From Sequoia sempervirens (Eukaryota > Streptophyta > Pinopsida > Cupressales > Cupressaceae), in NCBI GenBank assembly GCA_007258455.2, contig VDFB02373365.1, positions 224,219,201-224,283,200 of the forward strand: a stretch of 64,000 nt of DNA, read 5' to 3'. Of the stretch, positions 22,469 through 34,900 are shown piece after piece (position 1 is the stretch's first letter; every line of letters starts with the position of its first letter). Under the pieces are notes generated by a model. That model did no database searches. It was not told where the DNA came from and worked only from the letters and a program-made list of their open reading frames with translations. The position numbers and the translations under genes are program-made.

Positions 22469-23492
22469 ACCCTTCACATCAAGCAAGGAATTTACTATCT
22501 TGCACACTTAACATAATCACATAATTCCAAACACAAATCAAGGAATTGACCATCTTCCACACAACACGAAACATTTCCAAACCACTTCCAAAGTGAAACT
22601 GTCATAAGAACCATACATACAAAAATACTCCCTCCTAAGCCTCTAGAAACCAACCTTAACAACTTTGCACAAATGACTCCCACTTTAGACAATTACCAAA
22701 ACCACCCCGATTTCTAATAACCAAGCACATTGTCCAATACAAGCAATCAAATAAACAATGCATCCATGAAATACTCCTTAAATAAGAAATTATTTATGCA
22801 TTACATATTACTCATAACTTAACCATTAAATTCAATCAATTGGGTCATTTACCACAATAACATATATTCTGAATAAATAATTACATAATAAATTACAAAT
22901 TGACTATTAAATAATTATGAAAGAAATCAACATTTAAAAAGATAGTCGAATTCATTTATTTAACACATCACATCAAGCAAACCCTTCACATCAAGCAAGG
23001 AATTTACCATCTTGCACACTTAACATTATCATGTGATTCCAAACACAGAGCAAGGAATTGACTATCTTACACACAACATGAAACATTACCAAACCACTTC
23101 CAAAGTGAAACCATCATAAGAACCATACATACAAAAATACTCCCTCCTAAGCCTCTAGAAACCAACCTTAACAACTTTGCACAAATGACTCCCACTTTAG
23201 ACAATTACCAAAACCACCCCGATTTCTAATAACCAAGCACATTGTCCAATACAAGCAATCAAATAAACAATGCATCCATGAAATACTCCTTAAATAAGAA
23301 ATTATTTACGCATTACATATTACTCATAACTTAACCATTAAATTCAATCAATTGGGTCATTTACCACAATAACATATATTCTGAATAAATAATTACATAA
23401 TGAATTACAAATTGACTATTAAATAATTATGAAAGAAATCAACATTTAAAAAGATAGTTGAATTCATTTATTTAACACATCCTTCAATTATA
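22469..23492. repeat. Tandem duplication of 512 bp in H's left LTR
   Basis: Bases 22,469-22,980 and 22,981-about 23,492 are near-identical copies, both starting acccttcacatcaagcaagg. The partner LTR has the segment once (about 35,495-36,005). The duplication is therefore later than H's insertion or arose in one LTR only. Confidence 0.85.
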
Positions 23493-23669
23493 TAAATATG
23501 AGTAACTCAATTTTCCCTATTTAATTTTCCAATTCTTTTATCTACATATCAATTAATCACAAGGCAGAAATATTATTTTTCCAACACCATAATATATATA
23601 TACATGTATATATACATATATGAATATATATATACATATATACACATATATTGATGTGTGTGTATATAT

Positions 23670-24870
23670 TGTAAAAGATGGGGATTCGCTACTCACAATT
23701 TCTCTTCATTCAGAGAGCCTCATGGGGTGAACTACCATAAACTACCTCAAGGAACAACACGAAAATTCAAGAATCGAAAAGAGCAGGTCATAGAGATTCT
23801 TTGGAAAAACTGACAAGCTCTCAGCCAAAGGACGTCAACAAAGGATGTGGATGATAGTGCGGTACATTGGAATCTCAGAGGTGCACTGGCATCTCGTATG
23901 GACCAAAAAGCGATAATTTCATAGAAAATAGCAAAGTGAATGCTTCTATCTGATTGCTAAGAACTTACAGAATTTAGGGAAATGACAAAAAGTGATAGAA
24001 TTGGAATAAAGAAGTAGAGATGACAAAGATAAGGAGAAGAAAGGAAATATTTACAACCATGCAAGTGATGAAGCTTCCATCTCATGAGCGTCTTCAATAC
24101 CTGCACACAAGAGGGAGAGAGAAATTTGTGGGGCTATATAGGGGTCTGCCTCAGTCAGACCCTGTTTTGGTGTTCTCACCTCCACGAACAACCAGATAGA
24201 TAGAGAGGAAAGTAGAAATGAAATAAAGAGCACTTAAAGCACTACAAATAGTGTTATGCTACTCAACCAAGTAATAGAGGAGTGGAGTGAAATCTTACCA
24301 CCTCCACCAAGAGCACTCAAGGCTAATGGGGAAGAAAATGAGAGGAACTCGAGCCTTTGCTGCAATGATGTTTTGTTCCACACTTGCTCTACTGAAGTGG
24401 TGGATTGTTGATGTTGTTGTTGTGAGGTGTAAAGTGTTTGGAGATTGAAGAGATGGTGAAGAAGTTGCTTAGATCTTGTGGAGAGATTGTGAAGCTTGTG
24501 AATGAAGTGAAGAAGTTCTTAGAAGATCCAAATGCATATGGAAGGAATGAATTTGAAGGGGAGATGAAGAAAATGACCATATTCAAGTTGGTCGACCGAG
24601 GAGGGTGTTACAAATCGAACCCCAATGGGAAGTGTAATGCCTCTATAGGCTCCAGATGTGGGAATCTATCAAGGACGTAAGTGCGCCACACGGATGTCTA
24701 CGCGTCGCGAGGGAATCCCCAACAAAAATGCCTCCACTGACACTTAAAACAGGTGCCAAGTGTGATGCAAGCAGTGGGCTTAGCTGGAATTAAGCCTCCG
24801 AACTTGATTTTCTAAGGTGGATAAAGGAAAAAAGGGGATTAGAACATGGGGTGAAAATGCACTCTTATAC

Positions 24871-24871
<1 letters not shown>
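23670..24871 (-). mobile_element. Solo LTR K inside H's left LTR (about 1.2 kb)
   Basis: Interrupts a TA-repeat that is continuous in the partner LTR (about 36,110-36,230). It begins TGTAAAAGATGG and ends CTTATACA, a TG..CA pair on either strand. Flanks are tatat and tatac, so the duplication is only suggestive in this repeat. On the minus strand CCCCTATATAGCCCC (about 24,132-24,147) is a good TATA box with a downstream leader, which sets the orientation. No protein domain is present. Confidence 0.65.
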
Positions 24872-24910
<39 letters not shown>

Positions 24911-27154
24911 GTATATATTACAAACAAAATTTTGTTTTTCAATATAATGAATCAAATAATAATATGGTAAACACATATATATAAATACATATATAAATAC
25001 ACACACACACACACACGCATATATATATATGTATATACATTTATATACATATATATAAATATTTGAATTCCATACCTAAGTATATTCATCAAATTATATA
25101 TAATTTGAATGCCAAACACAATACAAATTCATCGAATTACATGTAATCAAATGTTAAGCACAATAAAAATTTATCAAATTATACATAATCGAATGTTAAG
25201 CACATAATATATGCAATATATAGTATGGAATACCATTCATAAGATTTATCCATAAAATAAAATCACAATATAAAGAATCAATGTAGGAAAGGAATCACAC
25301 CCACAACATCTAATGAATAACAAATAGGGAATTAACCCTAATGCGCTGCAAGGTAGTGAACCCACAAAAGATAAAGTAGGATGTATGGCCTGCCAACAAT
25401 GGCTCAGGTGGGTGTCGAGCTTGGTTCATAGACGGGCATTAGTAGTAGGTTCTCGGCCTCAAACATATTCTTTTTTCTGTTCTATGTAGGTATAATAACA
25501 GGGTCCGCTAAGAGAAAGTATAGAAGGGGTTAAAAATTTTTGCAACAAGCAATGGTAGGGTGAAAATTGATAACTTAGTATAGAATGTGATAAGCTATAA
25601 ATTATGCACAAGATGTCGAAGGAAAAAGATGAAGGAGAGGATGCATTGGCATAGCCTTGAAAAGTTTTGAAACTTTCAAGCAAATTCATTTAGCAGTGAA
25701 GAAAGATTTATCTCCTCGAAGGCAATGGTTGCAAGATCTACACAAATTGGATTTATCAAAACATTCAAGAAAGCAATCAACAGATCTAAATAATTGTTTT
25801 CTCAGGAATGCAACGATTACAGGATATGAAAAGAATATATTTTCACTAAATTTATAAACAAAATGATTAAATCATTTAACAATCAAAATAATAGCACTAT
25901 CGTAAGAAGAACGAAGACTCACGTATAAGTTCGTTTCCTCAAATTGATTTGATATAATTCCTTCTTTCGCCTATCCTTCTATGTTCCTCCCTTTCAAGAA
26001 TCAACAATGGAATGCAATTGTTTTACATAAATTTTCTTCCCAAAACCCCGAATCAATTTCTCCCAGAATCCCCATTTCCCATAACCACAACAATATGTGA
26101 AATTTTGTAGTCAAATTACTCCCTTTAGCCAACAGCATGAAAAATTCCCCCAAAGGGAAAAATATTTACAAAAAAGAAGATTGTTCCTTTTTTGAAACCA
26201 AAAAATCCAATGAATCTCTCAAAATCCCCAAGAATTTTTTTTCTTTTTCAACAATCAGTTCGATGTTGTGCATGAACTTGCATGAAAAACCTTTCTATTT
26301 TTTATATTATTTTTTAACTTTTTATTAATTATAACTTCCCACTATAATTTTATTTTATTTTAATATTACATTACACATTTAATTTAGTATAAACTATGAC
26401 CATTAATAAATGTATTTATATTTATTTATCAAAGTGGCCTTTTTACTTAATAATTTATTTTAATGCATCTATTAACCAAAAACAACATTCATCAAATAAT
26501 TTTAAATTAAACAAAGCAAATGCCAAAAAATTACATGAACCCTAACTAGGGTAAAAAAGAAAGACCAACTAACCACATGCAACACTGACACATTGACAAG
26601 GTATCGAACCAGATACTCATCCTCTTCAAGGATGATGGCTAGGGTAGGGGACCAAGTGTTATCTATGATCAACTATTCCATTGGGTTAAAGGAATGCTCA
26701 GACCTACCAAATCAGGTAGAGCCGATCCCTAGTACTTGCAACCTACAACACACAAAATGGTCGTGCATATACATTTACATATAATCAAGCACACAATGAA
26801 AGAGAGTTGCAGCATCGTAGGGTACTCATGAGTGAGTGATGCAACACTATCCCTTTCACCCAAACACATCAGTCAAGTAACCACATAAAAACATAACAAA
26901 CAATTACATAACAATCAAAGTTAGAACAGTCACAAGATAATCACATAATAATCATGATCAAATAATCACATAGTGCTCATGATAGGATTAGTCAACATAA
27001 TCAAATAAATCCATATACTATAACATGTGCATAAAACTCAAGTAACAAAAGTATCATCAGAATAGTAAGTCCAACATCAAACAATGTATCATAATGTATC
27101 ATCCTAAAAAAATTAAATATCAGTCTATCCAAGAATAGTATGAGGGGCACTACA

Positions 27155-27172
27155 TTCCCCCCCCTAGAATTA
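27155..27172 (-). other. Polypurine tract of element H
   Basis: Minus strand reads TTCTAGGGGGGGGAA directly before the LTR start TGTAGTGCCCC. This primes plus-strand DNA and fixes the inner edge of the left LTR. Confidence 0.75.
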
Positions 27173-27179
27173 GGCTTAC

Positions 27180-28440
27180 TCCTGGAAGCCTACAAACAAG
27201 ATTGGGTATAACTCTCGCATCCTTGATGCATCCTTCCAAGTGGTTGAAGACTCATCATTAGGATCCCACTAGACCCTCACCTACTCAATGTCTCAACCCC
27301 TGAGGGCAAGTCTCCTGTGCTACAAAATTACCATGGGATCCAAATCTAGTTCCCCATCCTCTACCTATAAAGCATTCCAGTCAAGAACATGAGAAATATT
27401 TGGATAATATGGCTTGAGAACATAAACATGATTTACATTGTAGATACGTGATAGACTAGGTGGCAAAGTAAGATGGTACGCAACAAGGCCGATCCTCTCC
27501 AAAACCTTGAATGAACCAAAAAAATGTGGTGCAAGCTTAGAGCCTTTTCCATAGCAAATCAGACTCTTTTGCAAACACACTCGCAAGAATACCTGATCAC
27601 CAACCAAAAACTAACGATCAAGTCTATGAGCATCTGTATACTCCTTCTACCTGTCATGCGCTGCCACCAAATGCTCTCTAATATGAATAACCTGCTGCTC
27701 CATATCTTGAAGAAACTTTGGTCCTAGGAGGACTCTGTCCTCAAGACAGTCCCAACTCAGTGGGGTCCAACAAAGATGACCATACAAAGCCTAAAATGGG
27801 GGCATACTAATAGAATTGTGGTACCCATAGTTATACACAAACTCCACTAAGTATAGTTAATCCTCCTAATGAGTTTGTTGATCCATGACATACATCTTGA
27901 GCATATCCTCAAGGACCTGATTAACCCTCTCAGTCTACCCATATGTTGCCCATATGTCTCTGAATGGTAAGAAGAACTAAAGTTCAACTGAGTCCCTAAG
28001 GCATGTTGCAAGGATATCCAGAGTGTTGAAGTGAATACAAAGTCTCTATTAGTGATGATCCTATGAGGAATCCCATGTAATCTAACTATATCCTCCATGA
28101 AAATCTTGGCCATTGAAGAAGCATTATATGAATACCAAACATGAGAGAAGTGTGCCACCTTAGTCAACCTATCTATGGTGACCATGATGGCATCATGGCG
28201 ACGAGAAGACACTGGAAATTTGACTATGAAATCTACTAAAATGATGTCCCATTTCCATTCTGGGACAAGATGCAGCTACAAAAGACCTGCAGGGTGCTGG
28301 TGCTTTACCTTAACCCTCTGGCACTCCAAACACCTCAAAACAAAATCTGCAATATCCCTCTTCATTCTGGCCCAAAATATAACTATTAAGGTATGCGTGC
28401 AACTTCTTGACACCTAGATGAGTTGAGTAGGGTGCCTAGG
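27180..28440 (-). pseudogene. Integrase of element H
   Basis: Leftward: core region TIDRLTKVAHFSHVWYSYNASSMAKIFMEDIVRLHGIPHRIITNRDFVFTS (28,170-28,020), where the second catalytic Asp (usually S-D-R-D) is Asn, and a frameshifted SYHSETYGQ. The C-terminal domain is VGDQVFLRV...GKGSKLAPHFFGSFKVLERIGLVAYHLTLPPSLSRIYNVNHVYVL (27,607-27,400). A short tail VRV.WDPNDESSTTWKDASRM resembles the reduced chromodomain of Tekay/Del-type chromoviruses. Stops and frameshifts make it inactive. Confidence 0.8.
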
Positions 28441-28659
28441 GTGCCTTTAACATAATTAGGGTATGAAGACCCTCTGAAGGAGGAACATAGATGTGACCTA
28501 AGTGTCACAATAGACCATTCGACTCAAGAGAATAACATGTAAATCTACCCTCCAAATCTCTACTTGACTCAACCTCTGACTTCACCTCCTAATACCAACT
28601 CTCTATAAGAAGCACTGCAAGGATCTGACCCCTCAAATCTACTCCAAGAGTGACTAGTG

Positions 28660-29120
28660 AAAACTCATGCCTCCGCCATGCCTCCGCCGACTAAGAGCAT
28701 CCACCACAACATTATCCTTTCCCTAGATATACTTCACCTCAAAATCATACTCACACAAGAACTCCATCCACTGTCTCTACCTAGCATTCAAGTTTGGCTA
28801 CATGAATATGTACTGTAAATTGTGGTGATCAGTATGCAAATCAAACTGATGCCCCAATAGAAAATGTATCCATCTCACTAAGGAATGAACAATGACAGAT
28901 AACTCCAATTCATGCATAGGATAGTGCAACTTGTGATCCTTGAGTTTGTGAGACTCATAGGCTATCACGTGACCATCTTACATCAATACTGCTCCTAGAC
29001 CCTCCAAAGATGCATCAATACACACCACAAAATCTCTGGTATGATTAGGAACTACCAAAATAGGTGCATTAGTCAACCTCTCCTTGAGAGTCTAAAAGGC
29101 TACCTAACAATGCTCTGACC
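28660..29120 (-). pseudogene. RNase H of element H
   Basis: Leftward frame: FVVCIDASLEGLGAVLM (first Asp), YPMHELELSVIVHSLVRW (Glu), FDLHTDHHNLQYIF (second Asp) and NVVVDALSRRR (last Asp). All four catalytic positions are readable. Several TAG codons stand at expected Gln or Trp positions (for example LM.DGHVIAY). It directly follows RT, the normal Gypsy order. Confidence 0.8.
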
Positions 29121-29139
29121 AGATAAACTTCTTCCCTTT

Positions 29140-29915
29140 CCTCTAAAGGGAAGTGATAGTGTGACCTATCCTCAAAAAACCCTACACAAACCGTCGATAA
29201 TAACCTACTAGACCCATAAAACTGTGAACCTCAGAAACATTAATGGGCTTAGTCCAATCTATTATGGCTTGGATCTTCGAAGGATCCATGACAATACCTT
29301 CTCCTGAAATGACATGTCCCCAATATCTCACCTCTGTCTGAAAGAATTCACACTTTGCAAAGTTTGCATATAACTGATTCTCCCTCAGACACTACAATAC
29401 CTACTGCAATTTCTCCTCATGCTCCTCCATAGACCTCAAATAAATTAGAATGTCATCTAGGTACACAAGGAAAAATTTGTCAAGATAGGTGTAGAACACT
29501 CCATTCATCAAGCTCATAAATATAGACGATAAATTTTTCAACCCAAATGGGACAGCGGTGAACTCATAGTGCCCATAGCAGGTGAAAAATGCAGTCTTAT
29601 GAATGTCTACCTCAAATATACACAACTGATGATACCCCAACTTTAGATAAATCTTCAAAAACACCTTGGCTCCCTTAATCTGATCAAAGAGGCCATCAAT
29701 CCTCGGCAAGGGATATCTGTTCTTCATAGTCACCTTATTCAACTGTCGATAGTCAATACACAACCGAAGGAATCCATGTTTTTTCTTCACAAAAATGATA
29801 GGTGCTCCCTAAGGAGAGACACTAGGATGAACGAACCCCTTAGCCAACAAATCCTCTAGCTGTAACCAAAGCTTCTTAAGCTCTTGAGTGGTCATCCAAT
29901 ACAGAGCTCGAGAAA
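29140..29915 (-). pseudogene. Reverse transcriptase of element H
   Basis: Open for 129 codons (29,790-29,401): [55 protein letters not shown] and the catalytic [11 protein letters not shown]. Upstream, an RT start with [17 protein letters not shown] sequence is broken by stops. Downstream, the thumb ([17 protein letters not shown]..) and connection domain are readable in pieces to about 29,140. The catalytic YLDD is intact. Confidence 0.85.
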
Positions 29916-29919
29916 TAGG

Positions 29920-30540
29920 TTATACTCTGGGAACAAGATCTATCCTGAAATTGATGTCACACTTAGGTGGAATCCCCATAATCTCACTAGGAAAGACATC
30001 TGCAAATTCCCTAAGGATAGGATGATCGTTGACGGAAACCTCTTGACTATCCCCTAACTTTGTATCATTAATAGTCACAACAAACAAGTAGCAACCCTGA
30101 CACATAAATCTCCTTAACTGTATAGCAAACATCATACACAAAGAGATGGATCTCTGAATCCCAACTAGATCTACCTCACTGCTTGAAATATCTAGTCACT
30201 ACACTAATTTATGTCGGCAATCTATAAGCACTCAATGAGCATCCAACCAATCCATACCCAACACTATGTCATAAGATCCTAGGGGTATGATGTGAAGATC
30301 TACTGTGGTAAAGAGAGATCAATCCTCAATCCACATCCATACACAAGGGATTCTATCACTACTCTAGCACTGAAGGCCAACTCGACCTACCACCTAACAT
30401 CCTACTTTTCTACCACCAGTCCACATCGCTCCACTAAAGAAGGGGAAATAAATGAATCAAAAGCACTAGAGTCAAAAATGATAGAAATACCAATACCTTG
30501 CAACACACTTGTGCCTTGATGCTCTGCTTGGCGATTATCA
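29920..30540 (-). pseudogene. Protease of element H
   Basis: Leftward frame: IIFDSSAFDSFISPSLVERCGL (about 30,490-30,420), where the family's DSG active site is DSS, then TLGMDWLDAH.VLIDC, and a spacer to RT with VVTINDTKLGDSQEVSVNDHPILREFADVFPSEIMGIPPKCDINFRIDLVP (30,100-29,935). The VFP.E..GIPP spacer is typical of Tekay/Del and related chromoviruses. Confidence 0.75.
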
Positions 30541-30599
30541 ACTACTAAAAACACTCTATGAGACCTTCCTACATCACCCACTATTGACTATGAGGCTTC

Positions 30600-31832
30600 T
30601 GACCTCTAACTAAATCTTGATGTGCTCTTCTGAGGACACTACCTAGCTATATGGCCCTTCTAGCCACAAGAAAAACATCCTGTACCCTTGTCACACCCCC
30701 TGTTTCCTGAGGATATACTAGACTATTGGAAGCTACCCCTACTGATTGTTGACTATGTGCTCTAAGCTAGCTAGTTGGGATGATAATGCTTGGCTTGTTG
30801 CCAACTCCAATTTTTCCTAGAATAAAATCCACTACCTTGCTGAGATTGAAAGTTATTAGGTTTCAAAAAGGAATGTTGCTACTGTTGTTGCCTCTACTGT
30901 TGTCCACCCTTAGCAGACACATGATGGCTCTTAAAAGAAGCCACTGCTTGAGATTGACCACCTCAGAACTCAAAGCTTGCTAGAGGTGCACTAACAATTT
31001 GAACACCTATCTAAGCTCCTAGTGCCATGGCCAGATTCTCCTCTACCAATCAATCCTTCTCTACTGCCACCTCCATGATCTTCAGCTCAAAAACATAGAC
31101 TCCCCCACTGATACGGTCATTCAAACCTCTAATGAAATGTTGGACCAACATGGCCTCATCATCACTAATTCTTGCATACTACTTAAGGTAAAATAACCTA
31201 TGCTCATACTACTCCACGGACATAGCTATCTACCTCAACTCATGAAACTCATCACTACGACATTGCCTCCAATGGTCTAAAAAAAACCAAGCTCTAAACC
31301 TTTCTAAAAACATCTCCCAAGAAAATGGACCAATATCCAAATATAATTTTTGTTCCTCCAATTTCCACCATGTAGAAGCAAAACCCCTAAGGTGCATGGT
31401 GGCACATCTAGCCTTGGTGTTACCACCATACAGGTGCATGGAAAAACACCTATCCAAATCTATCAACCAGGTCTCTTCCTCCAAACCACCACTAGAATCA
31501 TCGAAGGTAGGAGGATGTGCCCTCAAGAGATCCCTCATATGACCTGCTAAAATATTCTCCTGCTTTATTGTAACATCTCTCCTCCTAGGAGACCTTTCTC
31601 TTTCCCTAACCACCTGCTAGTTACCCTCCTATCTAGGGCCTAGGCAGCCAAGGACCTCCTCAAGCATATGACACAACTGAGCTCCCTCTAACTCCAACTG
31701 ACTCAGATTCTGACTCCCACTTTCCTAATCATTCTGAGAGCCATGGTGTTCCTCACGATCACTCTCGTGGGAACTCTGAGAAGGGGTGTTCTGGTAGTTA
31801 GCCCCATGGCCACCACCTCGACCTCTAGGCAT
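30600..31832 (-). pseudogene. Gag of element H
   Basis: ATG at 31,832-31,830 (MPRGRGGGHGANYQNTPSQSS), then a capsid-like region PTFDDSSGGLEEETWLIDLDRCFSMHLYGGNTKARCATMHLRGFASTWWK (31,520-31,360) and FLERFRAWFFLDHWR. A full zinc knuckle, C-F-S-C-G-x-K-G-H-I-A-R-x-C, lies at about 30,635-30,690; only non-metal positions are hit by TAG codons. The start follows the primer site by about 150 bp. Confidence 0.8.
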
Positions 31833-31974
31833 CTTCCTACACAACACCACCAAAGGAAAAGTCTTAGGTTATAAGGCGAGGATGACAAAAGGGAGAGAAA
31901 CATAATCTCCAGAGTTTAAGCAACTAGGACAACATAATGGGATCATATGAAACTACAGTACCCAATGTTAGAAA

Positions 31975-31993
31975 CATGGACTCTAATACTAGG
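31975..31993 (-). other. Primer-binding site of element H
   Basis: Minus strand after the LTR reads CTAGTATTAGAGTCC, a decayed initiator-Met-tRNA primer site (TGGTATCAGAGCC) adjoining the LTR end at 31,994. Confidence 0.6.
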
Positions 31994-34900
31994 TGTAATG
32001 CCCCGCCAAGGAACCCCAGAGGACAACACTAACTATGACATAATAATGAAGCAATTTTTTTAAAGTAAATAACAGTGGAATGCATAACATAACATAAAAT
32101 ATAATCTAATCCTAGGTCCTCTAAGGTTCCTCGACTACACTACTCACATATCTATTAACCAGGATAACTAGAATCATTTCATTACTACCAAGATATCATG
32201 ATTTATCTAACAAGAAAAGTTCTTTTTAAACCATCACATTAAAAGATTCTACATTATTTACTTCCATATCAAGTCATCTGATTAACAATGATAAAGATCA
32301 TTTCTAACTAATGTAACATATGAAAAATACACCACTTTACAATATCCATTACAAGAGAGTTCATCAACATCTATTTCATTGTTACAATATTTCCAACAAT
32401 TCTCCCTAAGAACATGTGGGAGGAATACATCTGTTTACAATAAGAGATACACTAATATACAGTCCAATACACATACATAAAAGATAGTCCTCTTGAATTG
32501 GAACATGTACTGGAGTCTACAACACCAAGAGAAAATCTCCACACACATGAACATGCAGCAAGGATACCCAATGGAAGAAAAAGGACCAACCTCTTGACCA
32601 TGTGGAACCCTGAGGTCCACCCCTTGTTCTAAGAGATAGCACAAGGTCCCACAACAAACAAATAGTCAAGAATTCAACAGTCTAACATAAACAAGGGATG
32701 TACATGACTCCAACACAACACTGCTAACAATACCAACATCACTTACAATACTAACTTCACTTCCAGAGGCACACAGACAATGGAAGGAGATAATACAACT
32801 AGGGAATGCTAGACTACAATAGGAAAGAGTGTCATTGCATGGTCTTTACATGGGTTGTCCTCGTAGTCGCTCACTATATTGCATTCCTTTTGTCTTGAAC
32901 AAGATTATGAAAATAATAATATGGTTGTTATGTTAGGTGTAATCAACTACCTTTCATGAGAATGGGAAAATTGGGAAAAAGAATTTTTAATTTATTTGAT
33001 ATAACTGCAATTATGAATGATTTCTTTATATATATGTGTGTGCATGTGTGCGTGTGTGAATGTGTTGATGCATTTTTATTTTGAAAAGGAAATAGAGAAT
33101 GGTCTAACCCTATTTCTTTTCCAAGTGGATGCATGTAGGATTGACAACAACTTGAAGGAAAGGGAAATATCATCAAGGAGAGGCCACAGACTATAAAAGA
33201 ACCAAATTACCATCAATTCATGAGTTAGGTGCAAGGTTGATAAGTGGCAGTAATAACCTTGTGTTATCTTCACACTTAAATAAATAATTAATAAAAATAA
33301 GTAATTAAAGTTTTAAGCGTACCTTTGGAGTAAGAATTGAATTAAATAATATTGTCAATATTAATATAATTTTTTATGTCTTGTCTTTGGGAGGAAGATG
33401 TCCATTTGTGTGGGGTGGTGGTAATCCCTCCCCACCTCGTCCTTCATGACTGCAAGTAACACACAAGAAGGAAAGCATGCAAACACTCTCTCTGAGGTCT
33501 TGGCTCACATTGGTGAGAAAAAGACTTTCTTCATTTTTTGGGGCTCTCATTCTCACACTTGGCTTTTTCTCTCTAGAAGTCGACCATTCTTTGGGGAGGG
33601 GTTTTGAATTCATCAAGTGTTATCATGGTCGAGCGCCATTGTCATTTGTCCATCACACTAGTTTCAAGGGTGCTACTTCCTTAAGTTCAACAATCCACTC
33701 TTAGGTGATTCAAGGAACACAATACTCTTTAGAATTCCACCAACTTCTTTTCTCAGTTAGGGAAGGATCTCAATATCAACTGTTGCTTGAAGTAGATTGC
33801 AGGAAGGAAATACCAGAAGAGTATTTGGACTCCAGTTTCATGTTTTTCCAAGCATGTATATTAAGAGTCTTTCAAAATTGTAAAACTAAAATGATGAATG
33901 TTCCTTAGTTTCATATAATATTTAGATATGATTTAGTTAAAGAATCAAATATATGAGTCAGAGGAAAATAATAGAAATGTATGTTATGCAACTAAAATTC
34001 TTAAGATCTCCTCTTCATCTATAAGCCTTAATCAACCTTTAATGGATTTCATCCTTGTTTACCATAATGAGCTTCCTGTTCTGAATTAGGTACCCTCTGT
34101 ATCACCAATTTCCTATTTTAATAGTTGGATTTATTTAAACTAGGAAGTTCATTTCAACATTGTTAGAAATTCTAACATCACCAACTGAGTTCAAAATTTC
34201 TAACAAAGCCTTTAATGTCAGAATTAAATCATGAATTCAGTAGTGGCAATAGATTTTATAAACTTGTACGATCTTGCTAAATGTGTCTTGTGAGAAAATC
34301 ATCTTTGGGTCATAGATCAAATTATGCAACCACATAAGCACCTATGAAAATCTTGAAATCAAATACCTTCTTCTAGTGAATAAGACGAGAACATTTATTT
34401 TCCTAAAAGTAAAGGAAACAAAATATGAATTGAGCCATGGTCAGTATAATTTCATGAATCAAGTAAAATTATTGCCGAGAAGGGTGAGAGAGCTAACAAC
34501 ATGAGAAATGTGCTCATTATTGTTAAAATCCTTGGTCAAGGTTATGATGCTTAGTATAAGCAATAGTCATCCATGAAGAATCAGATATACCTCTAGTTAG
34601 GATGATCATTCTAGTTAGGAGAACCTATAGTGAATGATCGACAAGGGTAGTATAGATTCTTGACACCATACTTAGATGACAAGATGGTAATTTGGGAATC
34701 CTTTATAGTCTACACCTCATGAAGGGTCAGGTTTCTTCAGTTGAAGAAACACAGGAGACTAGTAGGTCTTTGGTTGGGTGGAAAATCCCTTGATGATGTT
34801 CCTCTTTCCCTCGAAGACAGAGACTTGTTTTCAAGCATTCCAGCAGGAAGCCTTTAAAATGCACGATCTCTCTCTCTCTCTCTCTCTTTACTTCAAAATA

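Larger units (their letters stand above)
21259..27154 (-). repeat. Left (3') LTR of Gypsy element H, with inner insertion and duplication
   Basis: Begins TGTAACACCTCACCAAGG and ends GAGGGGCACTACA, matching the right LTR (31,994-38,314: TGTAATGCCCCGCC...GGGTGCTACA). The target duplication CCAAG flanks the whole element (21,254-21,258 and 38,315-38,319). The 5.9 kb include solo LTR K and a 512-bp tandem duplication, neither found in the partner LTR. A TA-rich microsatellite region (23,590-23,669 and 24,872-25,060) lies inside. Short frames within it show no domain. Confidence 0.85.

Noticed and set aside
21836..22692. Minus-strand frames of 65-93 codons as possible proteins
   Set aside because: They lie in H's LTR; one recurs at 35,521-35,721 only because the two LTRs are copies.
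23590..25070. TA-rich tracts as a matrix or origin signal
   Set aside because: They are a microsatellite common to both H LTRs and split by insertion K; nothing more specific can be supported.
33374..33908. Small overlapping frames on both strands as possible genes
   Set aside because: No domain, no conservation visible, and they lie wholly inside insertion M, which has a target duplication of its own.
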